From positions 310,001-374,000 of the forward strand of contig NZ_JAIETU010000005.1 in the NCBI RefSeq assembly GCF_019744875.1: a stretch of DNA of 64,000 nt, in the 5' to 3' direction. The notes beneath the pieces are model-generated. The model was not told the DNA's origin, made no database searches, and worked only from the letters and a program-made list of their open reading frames with translations. A program made the position numbers and the translations under genes. Source of the stretch: Hyphomicrobium sp. Lineage in GTDB: Bacteria; Pseudomonadota; Alphaproteobacteria; Rhizobiales; Hyphomicrobiaceae. Positions 49,949-57,402 of the stretch are shown piece by piece. Position 1 is the first letter of the stretch. Each line of letters opens with the position of its first letter.

Positions 49949-50410
49949 GTGGACCGCGAGCGCGAAGCGCCTCGTTCGGTGCTATTTGCGTGCGCCTTGA
50001 ACGCCGTGCGCAGCCCCATGGCCGCAGCCATCCTGCAGCACCTTATCGGCGGGCGCATCCATGTTGCCTCGGCGGGGGTGAGGGCCGGACTGCTCGACCC
50101 TTATGCCGTGGCCGTCATGGACGAGATCGGCATCGACATGTCGGACCATGAGCCTGCGCCGCTCAACGCGATCGAGGGCGAGACATTCGACCTGATTGTC
50201 ACGCTGTCGCCGGAAGCGCATCACCACGGCGTGGAGCTGACCCGCGTCATTCCCGCCGAGATCGAATACTGGCCGACGCCCGACGCGACCGTGATGCTCG
50301 AAAGTGGAGACCGCGAGCAGATCATGACCGCGTACCGGGCCGTGCGGGATTCGCTGTTCCAACGCGTCAAGACGCGCTTCCTGCCGGCCGGCGGCGGTCC
50401 TTCGATCTAG
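49949..50410 (+). CDS. low-molecular-weight phosphatase family protein
   Basis: A 153-residue protein of the low-molecular-weight tyrosine phosphatase / arsenate reductase fold. The P-loop C-x5-R-S is seen in FACALNAVRSPMAAAI near residue 12, and the catalytic Asp region is near WPTPDA. It starts at GTG 49949, four bases after the UPF0262 stop. In related genomes this is part of the hisD block. Whether it acts on phosphotyrosine, arsenate or neither is not decided by sequence. Confidence 0.88.
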   Translation: MDREREAPRSVLFACALNAVRSPMAAAILQHLIGGRIHVASAGVRAGLLDPYAVAVMDEIGIDMSDHEPAPLNAIEGETFDLIVTLSPEAHHHGVELTRVIPAEIEYWPTPDATVMLESGDREQIMTAYRAVRDSLFQRVKTRFLPAGGGPSI

Positions 50411-50458
50411 CGTGTCCTGAGTTCGCCCGTGACGGAGACGGCGCGGGAGAGCGCCAGC

Positions 50459-51775
50459 TCAGAGCATTGCGCGCGGCGCAGGTTTCCGCTCTGCGAGCAG
50501 GAACCAGGTGGTCTGCTTGCCGACGCCCTTGATGTCGATTTCACCGCGCGGCTCGAACTCGAAGTCGCGGGCCAGCAGCGCATAGGTGTCGGGACAGACG
50601 TGAATGCGGCCGGGCACCGACGTGTTTTCCAGCCGCGCGGCGAGATTCACGGCGTCGCCCCAGATGTCGTAGCTGAACTTCTGCCGCCCGATCACGCCGG
50701 CCATGACCGGGCCGGTCGCGAGCCCCATGCGCATGGTGATCTGGTAGCCGGTCGCAGCGCGCACCTCGTCCACGGACTTTTGCATGTCGAGCGCCATGCG
50801 CGCGAGGCGGGCGGCGAAGTCCGGGGTCGGCACCGGCACGCCTGAGGCGACCATGTAAGCGTCGCCAATCGTCTTGATCTTCTCCACGCCGTGGCGCTCG
50901 GCCAGATCGTCGAACATGGTGACGAGCGTGTTGAGCAGCGACACCGTCTCTCCGGCGCCGAGGCTGCGCGCGAGGGCGACGAAGCCGGAAATGTCCGCAA
51001 AGAGCGTCGAGGTGTCCGTGAAGGTATCCGCGACGTGCTCGGCAGGCTTCTCCTTCAGGCGCTCGACGATGGAGTCGGGCAGGATGTTGCGCAGCAGCGC
51101 TTCGGTTTCGGCCTTGGCATTTTCCGCCAGCCGGAACGAATAGAATACCGCGGCCGCGATCAGGCCGAAGGTGGTGATGGCGGCCTGCACGTAGAGGGAA
51201 TCTAGAACGTTCTGATCGGTGGGCAGGGCTGGAACTGGAAACCAGAACCAGCACACGATGTGCAGCACCAGCGCGACGAGGATCGACGGCAGGATCAGCC
51301 AGACGCGGCCCAACCCGTAAACGACGAACGCAGCAGCCGAGAAGGCGATGTACTGGATGTGCAGTCCCGAGTCGCGCCCAAGATAGTATGTGAGGGCGAA
51401 CAGCGCGGCGCATTCGGTGATCAAGATCAGCAACGCGGCCGCCACGGGGCCGAAGCGGTGCACCAGCGGCACGGCGGCGACGATCACCACGATGGCGAAG
51501 TTGATGTGGATGATCGGCCAGAAGCGGTCGTAGTCGAGGAAGGTCTGCTGGAGCGCATAGATCAGCGTCGTGACCACGATCAGGTAGGCGATCATGTTCA
51601 GGATCATGAGGCGGCGCTGCGTATCCGGCGGATAGCCGTGCGTGCCGGCCTTTGCCAGGCGGTTCAGCCCGTGGCCGAGATCAGCCAGCCGGTGCGACGG
51701 CCACAAACGGATCACGGATCTTCCGGGCCGCGATGCGGGGTCCAACCCAGGCTCCTTCGGTGGCGGCACGTGCAC
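50459..51775 (-). CDS. class III adenylate/guanylate cyclase, membrane-bound
   Basis: A 438-residue protein with about six N-terminal membrane helices (residues 55-215) and a C-terminal class III cyclase domain. Metal-binding aspartates are in LFADISGF and TIGDAYMVASG, and the transition-state region is in YDIWGDAVNLAARLE, so it looks catalytically complete. The product is probably cAMP; the guanylate alternative cannot be excluded. The gene starts six bases after the stop of a Crp-like regulator on the same strand, forming a likely signalling operon. The pair interrupts the block that normally runs from the phosphatase to maf. Confidence 0.9.
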   Translation of the reverse strand: MHVPPPKEPGLDPASRPGRSVIRLWPSHRLADLGHGLNRLAKAGTHGYPPDTQRRLMILNMIAYLIVVTTLIYALQQTFLDYDRFWPIIHINFAIVVIVAAVPLVHRFGPVAAALLILITECAALFALTYYLGRDSGLHIQYIAFSAAAFVVYGLGRVWLILPSILVALVLHIVCWFWFPVPALPTDQNVLDSLYVQAAITTFGLIAAAVFYSFRLAENAKAETEALLRNILPDSIVERLKEKPAEHVADTFTDTSTLFADISGFVALARSLGAGETVSLLNTLVTMFDDLAERHGVEKIKTIGDAYMVASGVPVPTPDFAARLARMALDMQKSVDEVRAATGYQITMRMGLATGPVMAGVIGRQKFSYDIWGDAVNLAARLENTSVPGRIHVCPDTYALLARDFEFEPRGEIDIKGVGKQTTWFLLAERKPAPRAML

Positions 51776-51781
51776 GCCCCC

Positions 51782-52477
51782 TCATGATCCTGCGGTGTCT
51801 TCGAGCTCGTCGATATCGCAGGTAAAGCGGCTCTCCTTGCGCTCGATGGCGCCGCGGTCTTCCAGCATGGCAAGCGCCGCGTTCACCTTCGGACGGCTGG
51901 CGCCGATGAGGAGCGCAAGCTCGCTTTGCGAGATCGGGAGATCGAGGACCACTTTCGCGCCCGGCTTGAACTCGGACTTCTGGCGTGCGGCGGCCAGGAA
52001 AAAGCGGGCGAGGCGGACTTCGATGGGGTAGAGCGCGATGCCTTCGAGCTGGTGGTCGGCCTCGCGAACGCGGCTGCACAGGAACTTGATGACCGACTCG
52101 CGCACGATGCTGCGCTGCTCGATCAGGCGGTTCAGCGCGCCTTTCGAAAGCGTCATGACCGTGACCTTGGTGACGGCGGTGGCGTCGGCGGTTCTGACGC
52201 CGCCATCCAGAACGGAGATTTCGCCAAAGACCTGCCCGGGCTCGGAATGGGCAAACGACAGCTCCCGGCCCTCGGCCGTCAGAACGGAGAGCCGGACGCG
52301 GCCGGCCGTCACGAGATAGATGTCGCGGCCGGCGTCGCCGCGCGCGAAGATGGACTGTCCCGCGTCGTAGGACGTTTCACGCATCTCCTGCGCGACAGCC
52401 TTCTTGTCGCCCTCCTCGAGGGCCCCGAACAGCGCCGTCCGGCCCAGCATTTCGAGTAGAGCTTCCTTGGAGATCAT
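51782..52477 (-). CDS. Crp-like transcriptional regulator
   Basis: A 231-residue Crp/Fnr-family protein: cNMP-binding domain (ALFGALEEGDKKAVAQEM .. GRDIYLVTAGRVRLSVLTAEGRELSF .. GQVFGEISVLDGGVRTADATAV), a dimer helix, and a winged HTH (LPISQSELALLIGASRPKVNAALAMLE). The FGEISVLDGGVRTADA cassette is close to that of cAMP-binding Crp (Glu and Arg present), so cAMP is a likely ligand, made by the cyclase encoded six bases downstream. ATG 52477 is chosen because the frame upstream runs through hairpin repeats. Confidence 0.9.
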   Translation of the reverse strand: MISKEALLEMLGRTALFGALEEGDKKAVAQEMRETSYDAGQSIFARGDAGRDIYLVTAGRVRLSVLTAEGRELSFAHSEPGQVFGEISVLDGGVRTADATAVTKVTVMTLSKGALNRLIEQRSIVRESVIKFLCSRVREADHQLEGIALYPIEVRLARFFLAAARQKSEFKPGAKVVLDLPISQSELALLIGASRPKVNAALAMLEDRGAIERKESRFTCDIDELEDTAGS

Positions 52478-52502
52478 TGCGTGCTCCAGACCGCAGCCAA
52501 AC

Positions 52503-52567
52503 GCCGTGCTTTGCACGGCGACCATTGCCGTGCCCCGCACAGCCATCGATCACCGTGCTCCGCACAG
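52503..52567. repeat. three REP-like palindromes
   Basis: Three related 17-base hairpin units: GCCGTGC-TTT-GCACGGC (52503-52519, perfect), a second at 52527-52543 and a third at 52551-52567 with a mismatch each, about 24 bases apart. They resemble the CCATGC-TCC-GCATGG units at 3911. They lie between the Crp-like gene and maf, upstream of both, where about 340 bases hold no protein gene. Confidence 0.75.
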
Positions 52568-52817
52568 CTACCAATCACGGCGCGGAGTTTCGCGGGAACC
52601 GGGAGGAATGGCAACGTGCTTCTTGCTTTTCGGGGAAGCTCTCTGCATTCTCCGCTCGGAATTCAAAGGGGTTTCTTGTCGTCACCCCGCGTTTCGGGGC
52701 TCCGCCCCTGCCCTCGTTCCGTCATAGTCGCGCGTCCAAGTCTGGCTGTGGCTCGCGTGTCCCGCCACAGCCTTGCACGCACATCATGCCCGTTCGTAAC
52801 ATCTGAAGCGGACCCCC

Positions 52818-53564
52818 ATGAGCTCGGTCAAGGCCGGTTTCCTCTCCTCCTTCAAGCGCACCGACAGTCCGCGCCGTGAAACGCTCCGGCGCGAGCTTGC
52901 CCGGGAGCGTGCCCGCGAGGGCGGCCCGCCGGGCGCGCACAAGCTCGTGCTTGCAAGCGCAAGCCCGCGCCGGTTGACGCTGCTCGCCCAGGCCGGGATC
53001 GAGCCCGTTGCGCTGCGGCCGGCCAGCATCGATGAAACCGCGCGCCTCGCGGAGATGCCTCGCTCGCTCGCCACGCGGCTGGCGCGATCCAAGGCGGAGA
53101 CGGCGCGCGACCAGATCGCCAACGATACGGATATCGCCGACGCCTACGTGCTGGCGGCGGATACGGTTGTCTCCGTCGGGCGGCGCGTGTTCGGAAAGCC
53201 CGAGCACATCGAGGAGGCCGTCGCGACGCTGGAACGGCTATCCGGGCGTTCGCACCGCGTTTTGACGGGCGTCTGCCTCATCACTCCGGACGACCGCATC
53301 CGCACCAAGATCATCGACACGCGCGTGCGCTTCAAGCATCTCACCAAGCCCGAGATCGAGGCGTACATCGCCTCGCGCGAGTGGCGCGGCAAAGCGGGCG
53401 GGTATGCGATCCAAGGGCTCGCGGGCTGTTTCGTGCGCACCATCACGGGATCCTACACGAACGTCGTCGGCCTGCCGCTGACGGAGGTCGTGAGCATGTT
53501 GATCGGCGAAGGCTTCCCGGTGCATTTCAACTGGCTCCGCGCTGCGGAGGCCGATGCCGAATGA
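52818..53564 (+). CDS. maf: Maf-family nucleoside triphosphate pyrophosphatase
   Basis: A 248-residue Maf protein, which hydrolyses non-canonical or specific NTPs (dTTP/UTP or m7GTP type) to limit misincorporation. The core begins at about residue 42 with KLVLASASPRRLTLLAQAGI (the SxxR substrate motif). AADTVVSVGRRVFGKP carries the catalytic Asp, and WRGKAGGYAIQGLAG is the C-terminal signature. The first 41 residues are a basic extension not typical of the family, so the true start may lie later. It is followed by yacG and tRNA-Phe as in related genomes. Confidence 0.9.
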   Translation: MSSVKAGFLSSFKRTDSPRRETLRRELARERAREGGPPGAHKLVLASASPRRLTLLAQAGIEPVALRPASIDETARLAEMPRSLATRLARSKAETARDQIANDTDIADAYVLAADTVVSVGRRVFGKPEHIEEAVATLERLSGRSHRVLTGVCLITPDDRIRTKIIDTRVRFKHLTKPEIEAYIASREWRGKAGGYAIQGLAGCFVRTITGSYTNVVGLPLTEVVSMLIGEGFPVHFNWLRAAEADAE

Positions 53565-53571
53565 GGCCGGC

Positions 53572-53823
53572 ATGACGACGCCCGACGATCCAAACGCGCC
53601 AAAGGCGCCCGGCGGGCGATGCCCGATCTGCGGCAAGCCGACGGTTCATGCGATCCGCCCCTTCTGCTCGGCGCGCTGCGCCGACATCGACCTCGGCCGG
53701 TGGGTCGGAGGCGGCTACGTCATCGCCGGCGGCGAAAGCGATGCGGACGAAGACGGCGACGAGAGCATCGCCAAGGAGCTGGGCTCGCTCGACCACGGCG
53801 AGGATCCCGACGAGGAGCGTTGA
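53572..53823 (+). CDS. yacG: DNA gyrase inhibitor YacG
   Basis: An 83-residue zinc protein with the YacG four-cysteine site: CPICGKP and, 16 residues later, FCSARCADIDLGRWVGGGYVI. YacG binds the GyrB side of DNA gyrase and blocks DNA binding. The tail is acidic. ATG 53572 follows a GAGG; an ATG at 53554 in the same frame would overlap the maf stop by 11 bases and is an alternative start. It is next to maf, probably one transcript. Confidence 0.9.
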   Translation: MTTPDDPNAPKAPGGRCPICGKPTVHAIRPFCSARCADIDLGRWVGGGYVIAGGESDADEDGDESIAKELGSLDHGEDPDEER

Positions 53824-53976
53824 GGACCGTTTCGGAAGGCCTGCCAGCCGCAACCACCTGCCCGCGCATCATTTTAGCGTTCTCGCGGGGCGCGGCGGAA
53901 AAGCGCTTCACACTTCAACTGAACCACTCTATAAAGCCCGAGCTTTCGACGGCGATGCCGTCTCTCAAAGCAAAAA

Positions 53977-54052
53977 GCCCAGGTAGCTCAGTTGGTAGAG
54001 CATGCGACTGAAAATCGCAGTGTCGGGTGTTCAATTCACCCCCTGGGCACCA
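53977..54052 (+). tRNA. tRNA-Phe (GAA)
   Basis: A 76-base cloverleaf. Acceptor GCCCAGG pairs with CCTGGGC (54042-54048). The D arm is GCTCAGTTGGTAGAGC, the anticodon stem-loop is TGCGA-CTGAAAA-TCGCA with anticodon GAA, and the T arm is GGGTG-TTCAATT-CACCC. Discriminator A and an encoded CCA (54050-54052). It follows yacG as in related genomes; an AT-rich accessory gene follows, consistent with the tRNA as an insertion hot spot. Confidence 0.97.
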
Positions 54053-54444
54053 TTCTCCCGTCCTGCACTTAGCTGATCTCCCACACACACCCCTCACGCA
54101 CCTAGCGATCCGCACGCTCCCGCTCGGCTGACGCCTCGCTCTTTCCCCACCCTCGACACACTCGCAGGCTCATGTTCATCGTCCTCGGCTACGCCTCGGA
54201 TGAAGGTACGCGACTACCAACTAAGCTACCTTGGCCCCCGCTTGAGAACGAGATGCTGGCACAGGAGAAACAAAGGTGTGAATGCCCGTCATCCCTTCCC
54301 TTAGCGTTGCTGCTTGTCAGTATAAAATTTGCTCTTTCAGCAGAGCAAGCCTGACGCGAGTGGGGTTAGGTGGGTCGGCGCCCGGCCCTTCCGGCCTTGG
54401 ATTCGCCGCTCAAAATCCCTCATAGAAATTTCAAGCGGGGTTAG
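54053..54444. other. intergenic region with an inverted tRNA-like fragment
   Basis: About 390 bases between tRNA-Phe and the protease gene. It has two copies of CTCGGCT(G)ACGCCTCG (54123-54138 and 54184-54198). On the minus strand is AGGTAGCTTAGTTGGTAG (54214-54231), 17 of 18 bases identical to the D-arm region of tRNA-Phe. The sequence around it cannot fold into a whole tRNA. No integrase is seen. Confidence 0.55.
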
Positions 54445-55461
54445 ATGAGCCGAGGAACCTTCTTAGACCACCAGTTGTCTCGCCGTAGGCCAGACATTGA
54501 TGCGATCATTGATTTTTTAGACCTATACATACTTCACAAATCGCAATTCGACATCGTAGCGGATCAACTCGATGCACAGCGGGATGTTCGTGAACTTCTG
54601 AAACTCGGCCTCTTTGATGCACAGCGTGTAATTGATTTTCACCTGAAACTGCATAATCTCACATCCACAACCCATTCCGGTGAACTGATACGCCATGCAC
54701 TGCAGCGGCTCGTTGAATATGGTCTTATCGAGCGCCTCCCAAAAACGAGCCGCGGAGATGACCAATTCAGGCCAATAAATGCGTCAGCCAACATATGGTC
54801 GCGCTCACTGGCTGAAAACATTTGCTACTCAATCGACTTCTTGATCGACAAATACAGGCCGTCGATACCTTTCATCGAAGTCCGCCTGAAGAATGGAGAT
54901 TTGGGTATTGGAACGGGTTTTTTATTGCGTCATCCTTCTGGTCAGTGCTTCATAATAACTAATAAGCATGTCGCGGAGGGTGAGCAAATTGATACTATTT
55001 TGGCAATAGAGGCCGAAGGACATGCTTATGGATGGACAAGGCTTACTTTGTCTAGTCGATTCGATCTCGCTGCCATTGACGTGACCCCGCCACCTGGAGC
55101 GCATGGTTTCATCGTAAGCAGAGGCAAAGTTCTTCAGGACGTAATAGCATTTGGATATCCAAAGATCGCCGTTGCGGAGAAGCCTTTCTTGATGGCTCAT
55201 CGAGGGCAGATCAATGGCAACGTCGTGAACAAGTTCGATCGCAACGAGTATCATGCGATCTCTTGTTCTGTCGCTCCTGGAAATAGCGGGGGGCCAATAA
55301 TCTTAGAGCATGGAGGTGTGGTTGGTGTGGTTGTCCAATCGAGCGAATTTCGATCGGCCAGTGACGTTGTTGGCACTCATCATTTGGCCGTTCCAGCCGA
55401 TAGCTTGATTCAGTTCCTGACCGATGAAGTTCATGTCGGCGAACCAAATACTGATTCATAG
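54445..55461 (+). CDS. trypsin-like serine protease with unknown N-terminal domain
   Basis: A 338-residue protein. Residues 140-330 form a chymotrypsin/trypsin-like peptidase fold with a complete triad: H175 in ITNKHVAEG, D207 in SRFDLAAID, and S281 in APGNSGGPI. Residues 1-130 are a helical domain I do not recognise, possibly a winged-helix or adaptor part (ALQRLVEYGLIERLPKTSRG). There is no signal peptide, so the protease is probably cytoplasmic, unlike DegP. The gene is clearly AT-richer than its neighbours and sits behind a tRNA gene, both signs of acquisition. Similar solitary proteases occur in defence loci; that role is inference. Confidence 0.8.
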   Translation: MSRGTFLDHQLSRRRPDIDAIIDFLDLYILHKSQFDIVADQLDAQRDVRELLKLGLFDAQRVIDFHLKLHNLTSTTHSGELIRHALQRLVEYGLIERLPKTSRGDDQFRPINASANIWSRSLAENICYSIDFLIDKYRPSIPFIEVRLKNGDLGIGTGFLLRHPSGQCFIITNKHVAEGEQIDTILAIEAEGHAYGWTRLTLSSRFDLAAIDVTPPPGAHGFIVSRGKVLQDVIAFGYPKIAVAEKPFLMAHRGQINGNVVNKFDRNEYHAISCSVAPGNSGGPIILEHGGVVGVVVQSSEFRSASDVVGTHHLAVPADSLIQFLTDEVHVGEPNTDS

Positions 55462-55496
55462 ACACGGTCGAGGAAACGGCACCGTGGCTGCCCCGA

Positions 55497-56588
55497 TCAG
55501 AACGACCCGACCGCACGCTCGTCGATGGCCACGGCCTTGACCAGGGCATAGACCTCGCGTCCTTCCGTCAGCCCGAGATCGGCGACGGCGAGGCGGGTCA
55601 GGAGCGCCGAAATTTTATCTCCGCCGTCGAGCTCCACTACGACCAGCGCCGAGGCGTCGTCGCCCAGCGCCACGCTCCGCACGCGCCCCTTCAAGGCCGT
55701 TCTGACGCTCAGGCCATGGGGATGCTCGATCGCCAGCGTGACGTTTGTTGCGCGCACGGCGACGCGCAGCGATTTTCCCGGCGGCCCGAACTGGCTCGGC
55801 AGCGTGATCTCTCCGGCGGGATGGGCCAGCACCGTCATGCCGTAGTCCGGCAGCTCGCGGACAGCGGTGCCGGTCAGGAACGATACCAACTCGAAGCGGT
55901 CGCCGCCTGCCTCCGGAAGGGCGCTCGCGAAGACGTCGGCCGGTGGGCCCTCGGCGACGACGCGGCCCTGCGAGAGGCGTACCACCTTGGTGGCGAGGCG
56001 CGCGACCTCCTCGATGGCGTGCGAGACATAGATCATCGGCAGCGCCAGCTCGTCTCGCAGACGCTCGATGAAGGGCAGGATGTCGAGTTTGCGATCGGCA
56101 TCGAGCGAGGCCAGCGGCTCGTCCATGATCAACAGATGCGGAGACGCAAGAAGCGCGCGGCCGATGGCGACGCGCTGGCGTTCGCCGCCCGAGAGCGTCG
56201 ACGGGCGCGCGCCCAGAAGATGGCCGATGCCGAGCAGATCGACCACGGCGTCGAAGCCTGCGATGGAGGTGTCGTCCGGCGTGAAGTAGCGCCCGTAGTC
56301 GAGGTTCTGCCGCACGGTGAGATGCGGCAGGAGCTGGCCGTCCTGAAACACGAAACCAACGCGCCGGCGGTGGACGGGCGTGCGAACCCGCGCATCCGTA
56401 TCCACCAGCACCCGGCCGCCTACGACGATGCGGCCGCTGTCGGGATGATCGAGACCGGCGATCAGCTTGGCGATCGTCGTCTTGCCTGAGCCCGACGGGC
56501 CGAACAGCGCCAGGCAGCCGCTCGCGGCGTTGAAGCTCGCGTCTAGGGTGAAGCGCGGGCGAGCGAGGCGGCAGGAGAATTCGATCAT
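55497..56588 (-). CDS. modC: molybdate ABC transporter ATP-binding protein
   Basis: A 363-residue ModC. The ABC ATPase part (Walker [10 protein letters not shown] near residue 30, signature LSGGERQRVAIGRAL, Walker B LLIMDEPLASLD, switch region YVSHAIEEV) is followed by a C-terminal Mop/TOBE domain (ending near TEGREVYALVKAVAIDERAVGSF) that binds oxyanions and regulates transport. It starts inside the modB stop codon (ATGA). Its 3' end is 35 bases from the convergent protease gene of the inserted segment. A tungstate or sulfate transporter is less likely given the Mop domain. Confidence 0.92.
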   Translation of the reverse strand: MIEFSCRLARPRFTLDASFNAASGCLALFGPSGSGKTTIAKLIAGLDHPDSGRIVVGGRVLVDTDARVRTPVHRRRVGFVFQDGQLLPHLTVRQNLDYGRYFTPDDTSIAGFDAVVDLLGIGHLLGARPSTLSGGERQRVAIGRALLASPHLLIMDEPLASLDADRKLDILPFIERLRDELALPMIYVSHAIEEVARLATKVVRLSQGRVVAEGPPADVFASALPEAGGDRFELVSFLTGTAVRELPDYGMTVLAHPAGEITLPSQFGPPGKSLRVAVRATNVTLAIEHPHGLSVRTALKGRVRSVALGDDASALVVVELDGGDKISALLTRLAVADLGLTEGREVYALVKAVAIDERAVGSF

Positions 56589-57307
56589 TCGAAGCCCGCT
56601 CTGCGCTGGCCGGCGCGCCGGCTCATGATCTCGGACGCGATGAGGGCCGCAAACGAAATGACGACGGCAACGACCGAGAGGCGGAAGGCGCCGGCTTCAC
56701 CACCTGGTGTCTGGGTGTAGGCGTAGATGGCGCCGGGAATGGTCTGCGTCTCGCCTGGAATGTTGGAAACAAATGTAATGGTGGCGCCGAATTCGCCCAT
56801 CGCCTTGGCGAAGGCCAGCATGGCGCCCGCGATGATGCCCGGCAGCGCCAAGGGAAAGGTGACGGTGAAGAACACCCACAAAGGCGAGGCGCCGAGGGTG
56901 GCGGCGGCGTCCTCACTCCGCCGGTCGATTGCGTCCATCGAAAGGCGGATGGCGCGCACCATCAGCGGGAAGCTCATGATGGCGGCAGCCAGCGCGGCCC
57001 CCGTCCAGCGAAACGACAGGACAATGCCGAAGGTCTGCTCCAGAAACGCGCCGAAGGTGCCGCGGCGCCCGAATAGCACCAGGAGGATGTAGCCGGTGAC
57101 AACGGGGGGCAGGACGAGCGGCAGGTGGACGAGGCCGTCCAGCACGATCTTGCCCGGGAAGCGGGCGCGCGAAAGGATGTAGGCGACCAGGATGCCGAAC
57201 GGCAGGCTCACCAGCATCGCCACGGTGGCGACGCGCAGCGAGAGCTTGATGGCCACCATCTCTTCCGGCGTTATCGCCCACATGCCGATTTCTGCTTCCG
57301 CTGACAT
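56585..57307 (-). CDS. modB: molybdate ABC transporter permease
   Basis: A 240-residue permease with five to six membrane helices. The cytoplasmic EAA loop that contacts ModC is seen in EDAAATLGASPLWVFFTVTFPLALPGIIAGAMLAFAKAMGEFGAT. The N-terminal helix LSLRVATVAMLVSLPFGILVAYILSR and the overall length fit ModB. It is translated together with modC. No modA (periplasmic molybdate-binding protein) precedes it, as would be usual; the next gene upstream is a polysaccharide enzyme. ModA must be encoded elsewhere or has been lost. Confidence 0.92.
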   Translation of the reverse strand: MSAEAEIGMWAITPEEMVAIKLSLRVATVAMLVSLPFGILVAYILSRARFPGKIVLDGLVHLPLVLPPVVTGYILLVLFGRRGTFGAFLEQTFGIVLSFRWTGAALAAAIMSFPLMVRAIRLSMDAIDRRSEDAAATLGASPLWVFFTVTFPLALPGIIAGAMLAFAKAMGEFGATITFVSNIPGETQTIPGAIYAYTQTPGGEAGAFRLSVVAVVISFAALIASEIMSRRAGQRRAGFE

Positions 57308-57402
57308 GCGGCCGGCGCGATAGTCAGCATCCGGCCGGCCCTAGCTCGGCGCGCATCTTCGCGCACGGCCTCGCCGTTGCTAACAACTGCTGTCGATGTT
57401 GG

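Noticed and set aside
54201-54239. Possible second tRNA on the minus strand
   Set aside because: Only a D-arm-like part is present; no matching acceptor, anticodon or T stem can be drawn.
57308-57402. ModE binding site before modB
   Set aside because: No sequence like the known ATCGnTATATA-type palindrome is present.
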